Assembly: GCA_028713675.1 (NCBI GenBank)
Contig: JAQTNV010000068.1
Coordinates: 1 to 17,003 of the forward strand
Direction: 5' to 3'
DNA length: 17,003 nucleotides
From: a bacterium
GTDB taxonomy: Bacteria > Desulfobacterota > JAPLJL01
A model generated the notes under the pieces. The model was not told the DNA's origin, searched no databases, and saw nothing but the letters and a program-made list of their open reading frames with translations. The translations under genes and the position numbers were made by a program. Positions 6,573-14,063 of the stretch are shown in pieces (within the stretch, counting starts at the first letter, position 1; every line of letters begins with the position of its first letter).

Positions 6573-7588
6573 ACGGGGATGTCAAATCCGCGGCCGGGGC
6601 CAGGATATTTCGCTTTGCGGAAGGATTAGGCTTCCCGGCGATTCAGGGGCACGTGGAAAAGCTGGTCGAAGCGATCGGAATGGAAGCCGAGTCGAGAGAG
6701 CAGGTTCTCCTGGCCCTGACGGAAATTTATACCAATGCGCAAAAGTACGCCCGGGATTCGGCTTCCCTGAAAATCGGGATGCTTTCCCCGGAAGCGGGGC
6801 GGGGGATCGAGATTGAATATCATGATCCGGATGGGCGGTCCCCGTTTTCGGAAAGGCCGGAGGCTTCATCACAACCGGTAAGCCACTCTTGGGGAATCGG
6901 CCTCAAGGTGATGGAGCAGAACCTTGATGATTTCGCCCTCGAACCGGCCCCGAATTTCCGGCTGCGGGGCCGCAAGTATCTTTCTCCCGATTCCGCCACC
7001 GTTATGAAAGTGGACCTGTCGGTCCTGAGTTTCCCGGCCCGGTATCAGGACCAGAACGGGGACGGCTACCTGATCAAACATTTTCCTCCCGGAAAGGTCC
7101 TCCTGGCCGTGATCGATGCCCTGGGTCACGGACCCGATGCTCACGCGGTGGCCGAGACGGCCCGGGAATACCTGAACGCTAATTACTGGCATCCGGTGGA
7201 TAAACTTCTCGCCGGGTGCCATCGCCGGCTGGAGGGAAGCCGCGGAGCGGCCCTGGTCCTGATCCAGCTGGATCTGGTCCGGAAGACCCTTTCCTATTCC
7301 GGAGTGGGGAATGTCGAGGTGCGTTTGTACCGCACCCGGGAAAAGCGGTGCCTGGTCCCCAAACCCGGGATCGTCGGCTATCATCAGATCCCGATAAAAA
7401 AAGTGGAAATACCCCTTGATCCGGGTTCGATAATAGTAATTTTTTCCGACGGAATCTCCGCCAGGTCCCTCGAGCAGGAGATTGCCTGCCTGGAAAGGGA
7501 GGACCTGGTCTCGGCCCTGAACCATATCGTCAAGTCCGGGGGAAGAGACATTGATGACCGGACGCTGCTGGCAGCCAAACTTTATTAA
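6569..7588 (+). CDS. Fused anti-sigma-type HATPase and PP2C/SpoIIE-type phosphatase (RsbT-like + RsbX/RsbU-like)
   Basis: 339 residues with two catalytic modules. N-terminal GHKL ATPase/kinase domain about 10-150: N-box LTEIYTNAQKYA (50-61) with E52 and N56, DPDG (86-89) as the G1-like motif and SWGIGLKVMEQ (107-117) as the G2-like motif. C-terminal PP2C phosphatase domain of the SpoIIE/RsbX type about 155-339: VIDALGHGPDA (181-191) carrying the metal-binding Asp and Gly, FSDGI (292-296) and DIDDRT (327-332). In rsbRST clusters the phosphatase (RsbX or a relative) resets phosphorylated STAS proteins. Here it is joined to a kinase-like domain that could phosphorylate or bind a STAS partner. 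The G1-like motif is not the canonical DxGxG, so kinase activity is less certain than phosphatase activity. It starts in a 4-nt overlap with rsbS, and rsbT follows after 18 nt. Confidence 0.83.
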   Translation: MNGDVKSAAGARIFRFAEGLGFPAIQGHVEKLVEAIGMEAESREQVLLALTEIYTNAQKYARDSASLKIGMLSPEAGRGIEIEYHDPDGRSPFSERPEASSQPVSHSWGIGLKVMEQNLDDFALEPAPNFRLRGRKYLSPDSATVMKVDLSVLSFPARYQDQNGDGYLIKHFPPGKVLLAVIDALGHGPDAHAVAETAREYLNANYWHPVDKLLAGCHRRLEGSRGAALVLIQLDLVRKTLSYSGVGNVEVRLYRTREKRCLVPKPGIVGYHQIPIKKVEIPLDPGSIIVIFSDGISARSLEQEIACLEREDLVSALNHIVKSGGRDIDDRTLLAAKLY

Positions 7589-7606
7589 GGAAGGAATTGA
7601 GACCCA

Positions 7607-8071
7607 ATGAACGGGTCATTCGACATTATTTCCGAAGAAGATGTCTTGCATGCCGGGAATGAAATCTCCCGGCTGACCCGGGAAAAAGGTTTTTCCATCC
7701 TGGACCGGATCCAAATCCGAACCGCTTTCTCCGAGCTGGCCCGGAATATGGTCGTGCACGCGGGGGGAGGGAAGGTGCAATATACCCTGCTGGACGACTG
7801 GGGATTGCAGCTGGTTTTTGAAGACCACGGGCCGGGAATCCCGGATATCGGAAAAGCCATGTCCACTGGTTTCAGTACGACCAAGTCGATGGGCCTGGGC
7901 CTGCCGGGCTCCAAAAAGCTGGCGGATGATTTTCACGTTGTTTCTAAGCCGGGGGAAGGGACCAAGATCACTTTTTTCCGCAAGATAAGAAATGACCAGG
8001 TGAACAACAAGAATGAAGGAATAAACAACGGGCAGAGACACGATTTTTCCCGTGGTGAAAGAAATGGCTAA
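7607..8071 (+). CDS. rsbT: RsbT-like serine/threonine kinase (anti-sigma regulatory factor family)
   Basis: 154 residues; the core of about 128 residues matches RsbT length. The GHKL ATP-binding motifs are intact: N-box SELARNMVVHAGGG (42-55; E43 and N47), G1 EDHGPGIPD (72-80) and G2 GLGLPGSKKLAD (96-107), the last being especially typical of RsbT. RsbT phosphorylates RsbS and RsbR and, once released, switches on a downstream PP2C or other target. No sigma-B-like gene is present in the window, so the output is unknown. The C-terminal tail, from about residue 127, is Asn-, Lys- and Arg-rich with no family match and contains the ribosome binding region of mvhG, whose start it overlaps by 8 nt (8064-8071). 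ATG 7607 has AAGGAAGG at 7587-7594 upstream, a slightly long spacing. Confidence 0.88.
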   Translation: MNGSFDIISEEDVLHAGNEISRLTREKGFSILDRIQIRTAFSELARNMVVHAGGGKVQYTLLDDWGLQLVFEDHGPGIPDIGKAMSTGFSTTKSMGLGLPGSKKLADDFHVVSKPGEGTKITFFRKIRNDQVNNKNEGINNGQRHDFSRGERNG

Positions 8072-9032
8072 ACGAAAACTGGCGATGGCCTGGGCCGCCG
8101 GCTGCGGGGGCTGCGAGGTTGCGGTGCTGGATACCGGGGAAAAGATCCTTTCCCTCCTCGAACTGGCCGAGTTTGAGTTCTGGCCCGTGGCCCTGGATTT
8201 CAAACTGAAAGATCTCCAGGGGCTTCCGGACGGATATTTAGATTTTGGTTGGTTAAGCGGAGCGATCCGCACCTCCGAGCAGGAGGAGCTGGCTCACCTG
8301 CTCCGGCGCAAGAGCCGGAAGCTGGTGGCTTTCGGAGCCTGCGCCTGCTGGGGCGGGATCCCGGGCCTGGCCAACCTGACCACCCGGGAACGGATTCTGG
8401 CGAGGGTATTCAAGGAAATCCCTTCGGTGGAAAATCCCGGAGGGGTTCTCCCCCGCACGGTTTCCCGCGTCCCGGAAGGGGAGCTTTATCTCCCCGAGTT
8501 TTCCCCCCGGGTGCTGACCCTGGATCAGGTCACGGCCGTGGATTACCTGATCCCCGGTTGCCCGCCCCGGCCGGAAACAATCTGGGAAGCGGTTTCCCTT
8601 TTGCTCGGGGAGAATCCTCCCGCGCCGCCCCATGCCTTCGGCAGCCGCCGGAACCTCTGCGCGGAATGCCCGCGGGAAAAGCCGCCGGCTGCGATTACGG
8701 AGCTGGCCCGGGTTCAGCACACCAACTTGGATGGCAATCGTTGCCTGGTCGAGCAGGGAGTCATCTGCCTAGGCCCGGCGACGCGCGGGGGCTGCGGCGC
8801 CCGCTGTATAAAGGCCAATATGCCCTGCCGCGGATGCTACGGCCCCGCCGAGGAAGGGGAAGACCAGGGGGCCAAGATGATCGGCGCCCTGGCGGCGGTG
8901 CTGGCTGCCCGGGAAGAAGCGGATCTGGAGAAGACCCTGCAGCACCTGGTGGACCCCGTCGGACTATTTTACCGTTTCTGCCTGCCCGCCTCCATCCTGG
9001 GCGGGAGCATAATCATGCCGGAAAAGAAATGA
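8064..9032 (+). CDS. mvhG: Group 3 [NiFe] hydrogenase small subunit (MvhG-type)
   Basis: 322 residues from ATG 8064. The small subunit carries the iron-sulfur chain that takes electrons from the [NiFe] site to MvhD (cytoplasm). Motifs: AAGCGGCEVAVLD at 11-23 (C14, C17), GACACWGGIPG at 91-101 (C93, C95) and PGCPPRPETIWE at 164-175 (C166), which give the proximal cluster; then C199, C202 and the Cys-rich C-terminal part C227, C235, C244, C248, C255, C258 for the medial and distal clusters. There is no Tat signal, fitting a cytoplasmic group 3 enzyme. GTG 8052 or 8055 in frame would add three or four residues; ATG is preferred because it gives the family N-terminus MAKxKLA. It overlaps rsbT by 8 nt and mvhA by the 4-nt ATGA. 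Confidence 0.92.
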   Translation: MAKRKLAMAWAAGCGGCEVAVLDTGEKILSLLELAEFEFWPVALDFKLKDLQGLPDGYLDFGWLSGAIRTSEQEELAHLLRRKSRKLVAFGACACWGGIPGLANLTTRERILARVFKEIPSVENPGGVLPRTVSRVPEGELYLPEFSPRVLTLDQVTAVDYLIPGCPPRPETIWEAVSLLLGENPPAPPHAFGSRRNLCAECPREKPPAAITELARVQHTNLDGNRCLVEQGVICLGPATRGGCGARCIKANMPCRGCYGPAEEGEDQGAKMIGALAAVLAAREEADLEKTLQHLVDPVGLFYRFCLPASILGGSIIMPEKK

Positions 9033-10486
9033 AAAAAATCACCATCGACCCGATTACCCGGCTTGAGGGCACCGGCCGGATTGAAATCTTTCTGAACGAT
9101 TCCGGCCGGGTGGAGAATGTCTACCTGCAGGTGCCCGAGCTGCGGGGCTTCGAGAAATTCTGCGAGGGGCGCCCGGTGGAGGAGCTTCCCCGCCTGACCA
9201 CCCGGATCTGCGGGGTCTGCCCGGGGGCACATCACATCGCCTCCGGCAAAGCCCTGGATGATCTGTACCACGTGGAGCCCCATCCCCGGGGCCGGCAGTT
9301 GCGGGAGATTTTCTATCTGGCCCACATGATCCACAGCCATATCCTGCATTTTTATTTTTTGGCGGCTCCGGACTTTGTCCTGGGTCCGGAGGCGGATCCC
9401 CGGGGCCGGAATATCATCGGGATTCTGGGGAAACTCGGGGTCGACCTCGGCAAAAAGGTTATCCGGCACCGCGCCCTGGCCCAGGAGATCCAGGATTTGA
9501 TCGGAGGGAAGGCCACCCATCCGGTTTTCATCCTGCCGGGCGGAGTGAGCCGGCCGATTTCAGAGCCGGAGCGGAAAGAAATCCTCGAAAAGGCCAAGGC
9601 CCTGCTGGAATTTGCCAAGTTCTCGCTCTCGGTTTTTCAGGATCTGGTTCTGGGCAACCCGGAATATGTCGATCTGATCCGCAGCGGGCCCTACCAACTG
9701 AAAACTTATTATCTCGGCCTGGTGGACCGGGAACGGCGTTTGAATTTTTACGACGGGAATCTCCGGGTGGTTGACCCGGACGGGAAAGAAATTCTTCTCT
9801 TTCCGGTCCGGGATTATCTAAAGCACCTGAGCGAAAGGGTCGAGGAATGGACGTTCCTCAAGCTTCCCTATTTGAAGAAAGTCGGCTGGCAGGGCCTTTC
9901 CGAGGGCGCGGGAAACGGGATTTACCGGGTCGGACCCCTCGCCCGCTTAAACGTGTCGGAGGGCTTGACCACTCCACTGGCTCAGGCGGAATACGAGAGA
10001 TTTTTTGCCGTGCTGGGGCCCAGACCGGTTCATCTTACCCTGTCCCAGCACTGGGCCAGGCTGATCGAATTGCTTTACGCCGCCGAACGCCTGCGCGAAT
10101 TATCCGCGGACCCCGACGCGGCGGGAGAAGAAGTCCGTAACCTTCCGGAGCATCTCCCCGACGAGGGATTTGGGGTGGTGGAGGCCCCCCGGGGCACCTT
10201 GATCCACCATTTCATCTCGGACGAGAAGGGGATTGCCCGGGGAATAAATCTGGTCGTCGCTACCATTCATAATTATCCTTCTCTGTGCCTCTCGGTGAAG
10301 AAAGCCGCAGAGGCTTACTTAAGCGGCGCTGAACCAAGCGAGGGTCTTTTAAACCGGGTGGAGATGGCTTTTCGCGCCTATGATCCCTGTTTGGCCTGCG
10401 CCACCCATACCCTGCCGGGCGGCGATCCGCCGCTCCGGATCAGGTTTCAGGACCACTCCGGAGTTCTTTTTGAGATTTCCAGATAA
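9029..10486 (+). CDS. mvhA: Group 3 [NiFe] hydrogenase large subunit (MvhA-type)
   Basis: 485 residues from ATG 9029. This catalytic subunit splits or forms H2 at the [NiFe] centre (cytoplasm). Both metal-binding motifs are complete: L1 RICGVCPGAHH at 59-69 (C61, C64) and L2 DPCLACATH at 452-460 (C454, C457, H460). All four ligands are Cys; no selenocysteine is used here, unlike some VhuU-type enzymes. Twenty-five residues follow H460, the C-terminal peptide normally removed by a maturation endopeptidase; no such protease gene is in the window. The N-terminus KKITIDPITRLEGTGRIEIF is typical. The open frame extends much further upstream (to 8249), but that part lies over mvhG in another frame, and the ATGA overlap at 9029-9032 gives the natural start. 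With MvhG, MvhD and HdrA it makes a complete H2-to-HdrA chain. Confidence 0.95.
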   Translation: MKKITIDPITRLEGTGRIEIFLNDSGRVENVYLQVPELRGFEKFCEGRPVEELPRLTTRICGVCPGAHHIASGKALDDLYHVEPHPRGRQLREIFYLAHMIHSHILHFYFLAAPDFVLGPEADPRGRNIIGILGKLGVDLGKKVIRHRALAQEIQDLIGGKATHPVFILPGGVSRPISEPERKEILEKAKALLEFAKFSLSVFQDLVLGNPEYVDLIRSGPYQLKTYYLGLVDRERRLNFYDGNLRVVDPDGKEILLFPVRDYLKHLSERVEEWTFLKLPYLKKVGWQGLSEGAGNGIYRVGPLARLNVSEGLTTPLAQAEYERFFAVLGPRPVHLTLSQHWARLIELLYAAERLRELSADPDAAGEEVRNLPEHLPDEGFGVVEAPRGTLIHHFISDEKGIARGINLVVATIHNYPSLCLSVKKAAEAYLSGAEPSEGLLNRVEMAFRAYDPCLACATHTLPGGDPPLRIRFQDHSGVLFEISR

Positions 10487-10493
10487 CCAACCG

Positions 10494-10533
10494 GTTCCCG
10501 AGATCCTTAGTTAGGCCGGGATCGGTTCATAAT
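10494..10533 (+). pseudogene. Remnant of a metF 3' end downstream of mvhA
   Basis: 10494-10524 matches 2590-2620, inside the last codons of metF, at 28 of 31 bases; similarity fades over the next 10 or so bases. All three differences are C to T. Read in the metF frame it gives VPEILS, then a stop (TAG where metF has CAG), then AGIG. No metF similarity is visible upstream of 10494. It is either the scar of a lost metF copy or a conserved 3' structural element, since the match can form a bulged stem (CCGA..TCC with GGATCGG). Confidence 0.6.
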
Positions 10534-10714
10534 TTAAGATTTATGAATATATTTCTTTGAAATATATGTTTGACGTAACTCATAACTAATTAATAATCCT
10601 AACAATTTATATATGTCATTTTTGACAGGAATTTATTCTTTTCCGGCATTCTGACAAACTTTCGCAGATTGTATACAAATTAAGAAAATTTCTAACTAGA
10701 GGGAGGATGTAAGG
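10534..10714 (+). promoter_or_regulatory. AT-rich regulatory region upstream of fdhA
   Basis: No gene. Two inverted repeats are visible: a perfect 9-bp repeat at 10547-10555/10559-10567 (ATATATTTC ttt GAAATATAT), and TGTCA-tttt-TGACA at 10614-10627. The best sigma-70-like pair is TTGACG 10570-10575 with AATAAT 10592-10597 (16-bp spacer). Another TTGACA lies inside the second inverted repeat (10622-10627) but has no good -10, and a TATACA sits at 10672-10677. The inverted repeats may be operator sites for a regulator of formate dehydrogenase. The fdhA ribosome binding site GGGAGGA is at 10701-10707. Confidence 0.4.
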
Positions 10715-13700
10715 ATGAATATCTCGCGAAGGAATTTTCTGAAGGTTTCCAGCTCCAGCGCAGTCGCGCTTGCCCTCGGTTGCGGCAAAGAGCTGGGCCC
10801 CGGGGAGAATTTATCGCCGACCCCGGCCTGGGTTGACACCCGCGATCCCAAGTACGGCCGGGAAACCACCACGCTTTGCGCCTACTGCGCGGGCGGCTGC
10901 GGCAACATCGTGACCACCGCGCTCGTGGACGGTGAGAACAAGGTCGTGAACATCGAGGGTGATCCTGATCATCCCATCAACCAGGGCGGGCTTTGCAGCA
11001 AGGCCCAGTCCCTTTACCAGGTCGCCAACAACGAGCGCCGGATGAAAAAAGTTCTGTACCGGGCGCCCGGGGCTTCCGACTGGACGGAGATCAGCTGGGA
11101 GGACGCCCTCAACGGGATCGCCGACAAGATCAAGGCCACCCGGGACGCGACTTTTGAGACGGTGGAAGGCGCCAATACGGTCAACCGGACCCGGGGGATC
11201 GCTTTCATCGGCGGATCGGGAAATGAAAACGAGGAAGGTTATCTTTATACCAAGCTGGCCCGCTCTCTGGGGGTTGTCTACCTGGAAACCCAGGCCCGGA
11301 TATGACACTCTGCCACCGTCGCCAGTTTGGCGGAAAGTTTCGGACGGGGGGCGATGACCAATCACTGGACCGATCTCGCGAATGTCGATTACTTCCTGGT
11401 GATCGGTTCCAATCCCGCGGAAAATCATCCCATTTCCTTCCATTGGGTAACCAAGGCCCTGGAGAACCGGGGGGCCAAGCTCCTGGTAGTGGATCCCAGG
11501 TTTTCCCGCACCGCGGCCAAGGCCCATTTCTACGCTCCGCTGCGCTCGGGTACGGACATTGCCTTCGTCAACGGGATGATCAACCGCATCCTGGAGAACG
11601 ACCTTTACAATGCGGACTACGTGAAGTATTACACCAACGCTTCTTTCAAGGTAAACGCGGCCTTTCGGGCCTACATGGAGGCGCACACCCCGTTCCCGGG
11701 GACTTTTCCGGGTCTCAATACCTCTGCCAATCCTGCAACTTATGATAAGACCGCCTGGGGCTACCAGGTGGATCCCAACACGGGAATCCCGCTTAAGGAT
11801 GACACCCTTAAGGATCCCGACTGCATTTTCCAGATCATGAAGCAATTTTTCTCCCGCTACACCCCCGAGGTGGTGGAGAAAATTACCGGCTGCCCGCAGG
11901 CTACCTTAATGCAAATAACCGACGAATATGCCAAGAGCGGGGCGGCGGACAAGGCCGGGACCATCATGTACGCGATGGGGGCCACCCAGCATACCTACGG
12001 CACCCAGAATATCCGGGCTTACGGCATTCTCCAGATGCTTCTCGCCAACATCGGGATCGCGGGCGGGGGAATCAACGCCATGCGCGGGGAATCCAACGTG
12101 CAGGGCGCGACCGACCAGGGCATTCTTTACCATTACCTTCCCGCTTACGTGCCGTCGCCGACCAACACCCAGCAGTCCCTCGGGATCCGGGCCATCGGCA
12201 CCGACATGGTTTCCACCGCGGGCTCCAAGGTGGTGACCTCGGCGGCCTCCAATTTCAGCAACCTTTCCGTAGCGGTCAATGATATTCTCGTGTTCTACGC
12301 CGGCAACAACACCGGCAACGGGATCAAGATCACCTCGGTGGACAGCGCCAACCAGCTTACCCTGCAGTACGCGGTCAACAAGGCCGGCACCGGCCAGAGC
12401 TTCATGATTATCCGGGCGGGTTCCTACCTGGCCGCCAACATCCCGGTCACCAACGATCCCCAGAGCATCAACTGGTGGCACAACCGGTCCAAATACCTGG
12501 TGAGCATGCTCAAGGCCTGGTGGCCCAACCAGGTCAACGTTACCGCCGGAGTTCCGACGGGCGCAGAAACCGCCTACAACTACCTGCCCAAGCGAAGCGG
12601 CGATTATTCCTACATTTCCCTTTGGGAGGCCGTCCACGCCGGGACGATCAAGGGCCTGGTGGCGATGGGGATGAACCCGGCGGTCGGGTCGCCCAACTCC
12701 AACCGGACCCGGGCCGCCCTCGATAAGCTCGACTGGATGGTCATCATGGAACTCTGGGAAACCGAGACCGCCCAGTTCTGGAAGCGGCCCGGGGTAGACC
12801 CGGCCACGATCAATACCGCGGTTTATCTGCTCCCGGCGGCCGCCATGGTGGAAAAGGAAGGGAGTGTCTCCAACTCGGGCCGGTGGTGCCAGTGGCGGCA
12901 CAAGGCGGTCGAGCCGCCCGGAATGGCGAAGGACGACCTCTGGATGTTGAACCAATTTTACAAGCGGATCAAAAGCCGCTACCAGGCCTCCGGCGGGGCC
13001 TTCCCCGATCCCATCCTGAACATGAACTGGAATTACGAAGGCACCGAGGGCATTCCCGAAGCGGCCAAGGTGTCACGGGAGCTCAACGGCTACTATACCG
13101 CCGACAACACCGTGGTGCAGAATTTCACCAAGCTCACCTACACCGGGTCCACCGCCTGCGGGAACTGGGTTTTCTCCGGGTGTTTCGCCTCGGCCGACAA
13201 GGTTGAACAGAACATGATGGACCGGCGGGACAACATGGACACCTCGGGCATCGGGCTTTATTCCAACTGGGCCTGGTGCTGGCCGCTCAACCGGAGGATT
13301 ATCTACAACCGCGCCTCGGTCGACCCCAAGACGGGCCTGCCCTGGGATCCCAGCCGGAAGGTAGTCCAATGGAGCACGGCCGACGCCAAGTGGCTGGGCC
13401 CGGATATTGTCGACGGGGGCGCCACCAACAGCGGGATCGTCACCGAGTCTTCCTACCGCCTTCCCTTCATCATGAACAACGACGGGATGGGGCGGGTTTA
13501 CGGCTCCTTCAGTCTGGCCGACGGCCCCTTCCCCGAGCACTACGAGCCGATGGAGAGCCCGGTGGAAAACATCCTGCACCCCGCCCAGCCCACCAGCCCC
13601 TGCGTCTACAAGTACCCGGGTGATACGAACATGCAGTTGAATGTTTTCGGCGACCGGAGCAAGTACCCGATCGTGGGCACCACCTACCGCGTGGCCGAGC

Positions 13701-14053
13701 ATTGGCAGGCCGGGGCCATGACCCGGAACCTGTCCTGGCTGGCCGAGGTCCAGCCGTCGATGTTCGTGGAGATGAGCCTCGAACTGGCGGCGGAAAAGGG
13801 GATCGCGAACGGCGACCAGGTCAGGGTTTCCACCATCCGGGGCTCGATCGAGGCTTACGCCCTGGTGACCGGCCGGCTCAAGCCCTTCCAGATGAACGGC
13901 CAGACGGTGCACCAGATCGGGATGCCCTGGCACTACGGGTATGCCGGGATCGCCAAGGGGGACAGCGCCAACATCCTGACCCCCTCGGTGGGAGACGTGA
14001 ATACCCGGATCCCGGAATTCAAGGCGTTTCTCTGTAACGTCGAGAAGATTTAA
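10715..14053 (+). CDS. fdhA: Selenocysteine formate dehydrogenase catalytic (alpha) subunit, Tat-exported
   Basis: 1112 residues read through TGA 11303-11305 (Sec197). It oxidises formate to CO2, or the reverse, at a bis-MGD Mo or W centre with Sec as metal ligand. The N-terminus has a twin-arginine signal (SRRNFLK, 4-10) and a hydrophobic stretch ending in LGC at 21-23, so the enzyme is exported; a lipoprotein-like Cys there is possible but not canonical. The [4Fe-4S] motif is C55, C58, C62 and C94. The active-site context ARI-U-HSATVASLAESFGRGAMTNHW is diagnostic. NAMRGESNVQG (about 454-464) and INWW (585-588) belong to the molybdopterin fold. Between them, about residues 492-567 form a Ser/Thr/Asn/Val-rich stretch that looks inserted. 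At 1112 residues it is about 100 longer than typical homologues. A strong GGGAGGA precedes ATG 10715. fdhB follows after 10 nt. Confidence 0.95.
11303..11333 (+). promoter_or_regulatory. SECIS element of fdhA (UGA plus downstream hairpin)
   Basis: UGA 11303-11305 is followed by a stem CGCCA 11320-11324 / TGGCG 11328-11332 with loop GTT 11325-11327. An unpaired U at 11319 lies just below the stem and C11317 can pair with G11333. A bulged U plus an apical GU, with the loop about 20 nt after the UGA, is the pattern recognised by bacterial SelB in formate dehydrogenase mRNAs. Confidence 0.7.
12185..12417 (+). other. Apparent in-frame beta-rich domain insertion within fdhA
   Basis: Residues about 491-568 of FdhA (segments GSKVVTSAASNFSNL, NDILVFYAG, GIKITSVDSANQLTLQY and GQSFMIIRA) have the rhythm of a small beta-sandwich, as found in phage tail and surface proteins: a 'V-T-S-A-A-S-N-F' strand, 'V-N-D-I-L', 'I-T-S-V-D-S-A-N-Q-L-T-L'. 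No cofactor residues are seen. ATCCGGGC occurs at both edges (12185-12192 and 12410-12417), exactly 225 bp or 75 codons apart. That 8-mer also occurs elsewhere in the gene (for example near 12010), so the duplication may be chance. Confidence 0.5.
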
Positions 14054-14063
14054 GGGAGGAAAA

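Noticed and set aside
8249-9028. Long N-terminal extension of the hydrogenase large subunit frame (open from 8249)
   Set aside because: This part lies over mvhG in another frame, is a low-complexity Gly/Pro/Arg-rich shadow, and the family N-terminus begins at ATG 9029.
10650-10666. Sigma-54 (-24/-12) promoter upstream of fdhA
   Set aside because: The TGACA...TCGCA match lacks the GG element and has 9 rather than 10 bases between the key dinucleotides.
11303-11305. TGA splitting formate dehydrogenase into two genes (10715-11305 and 11327-14053)
   Set aside because: The context U-HSATVASLAESFGRGAMTNHW is the known Sec active site of formate dehydrogenases and a SECIS-like hairpin follows.
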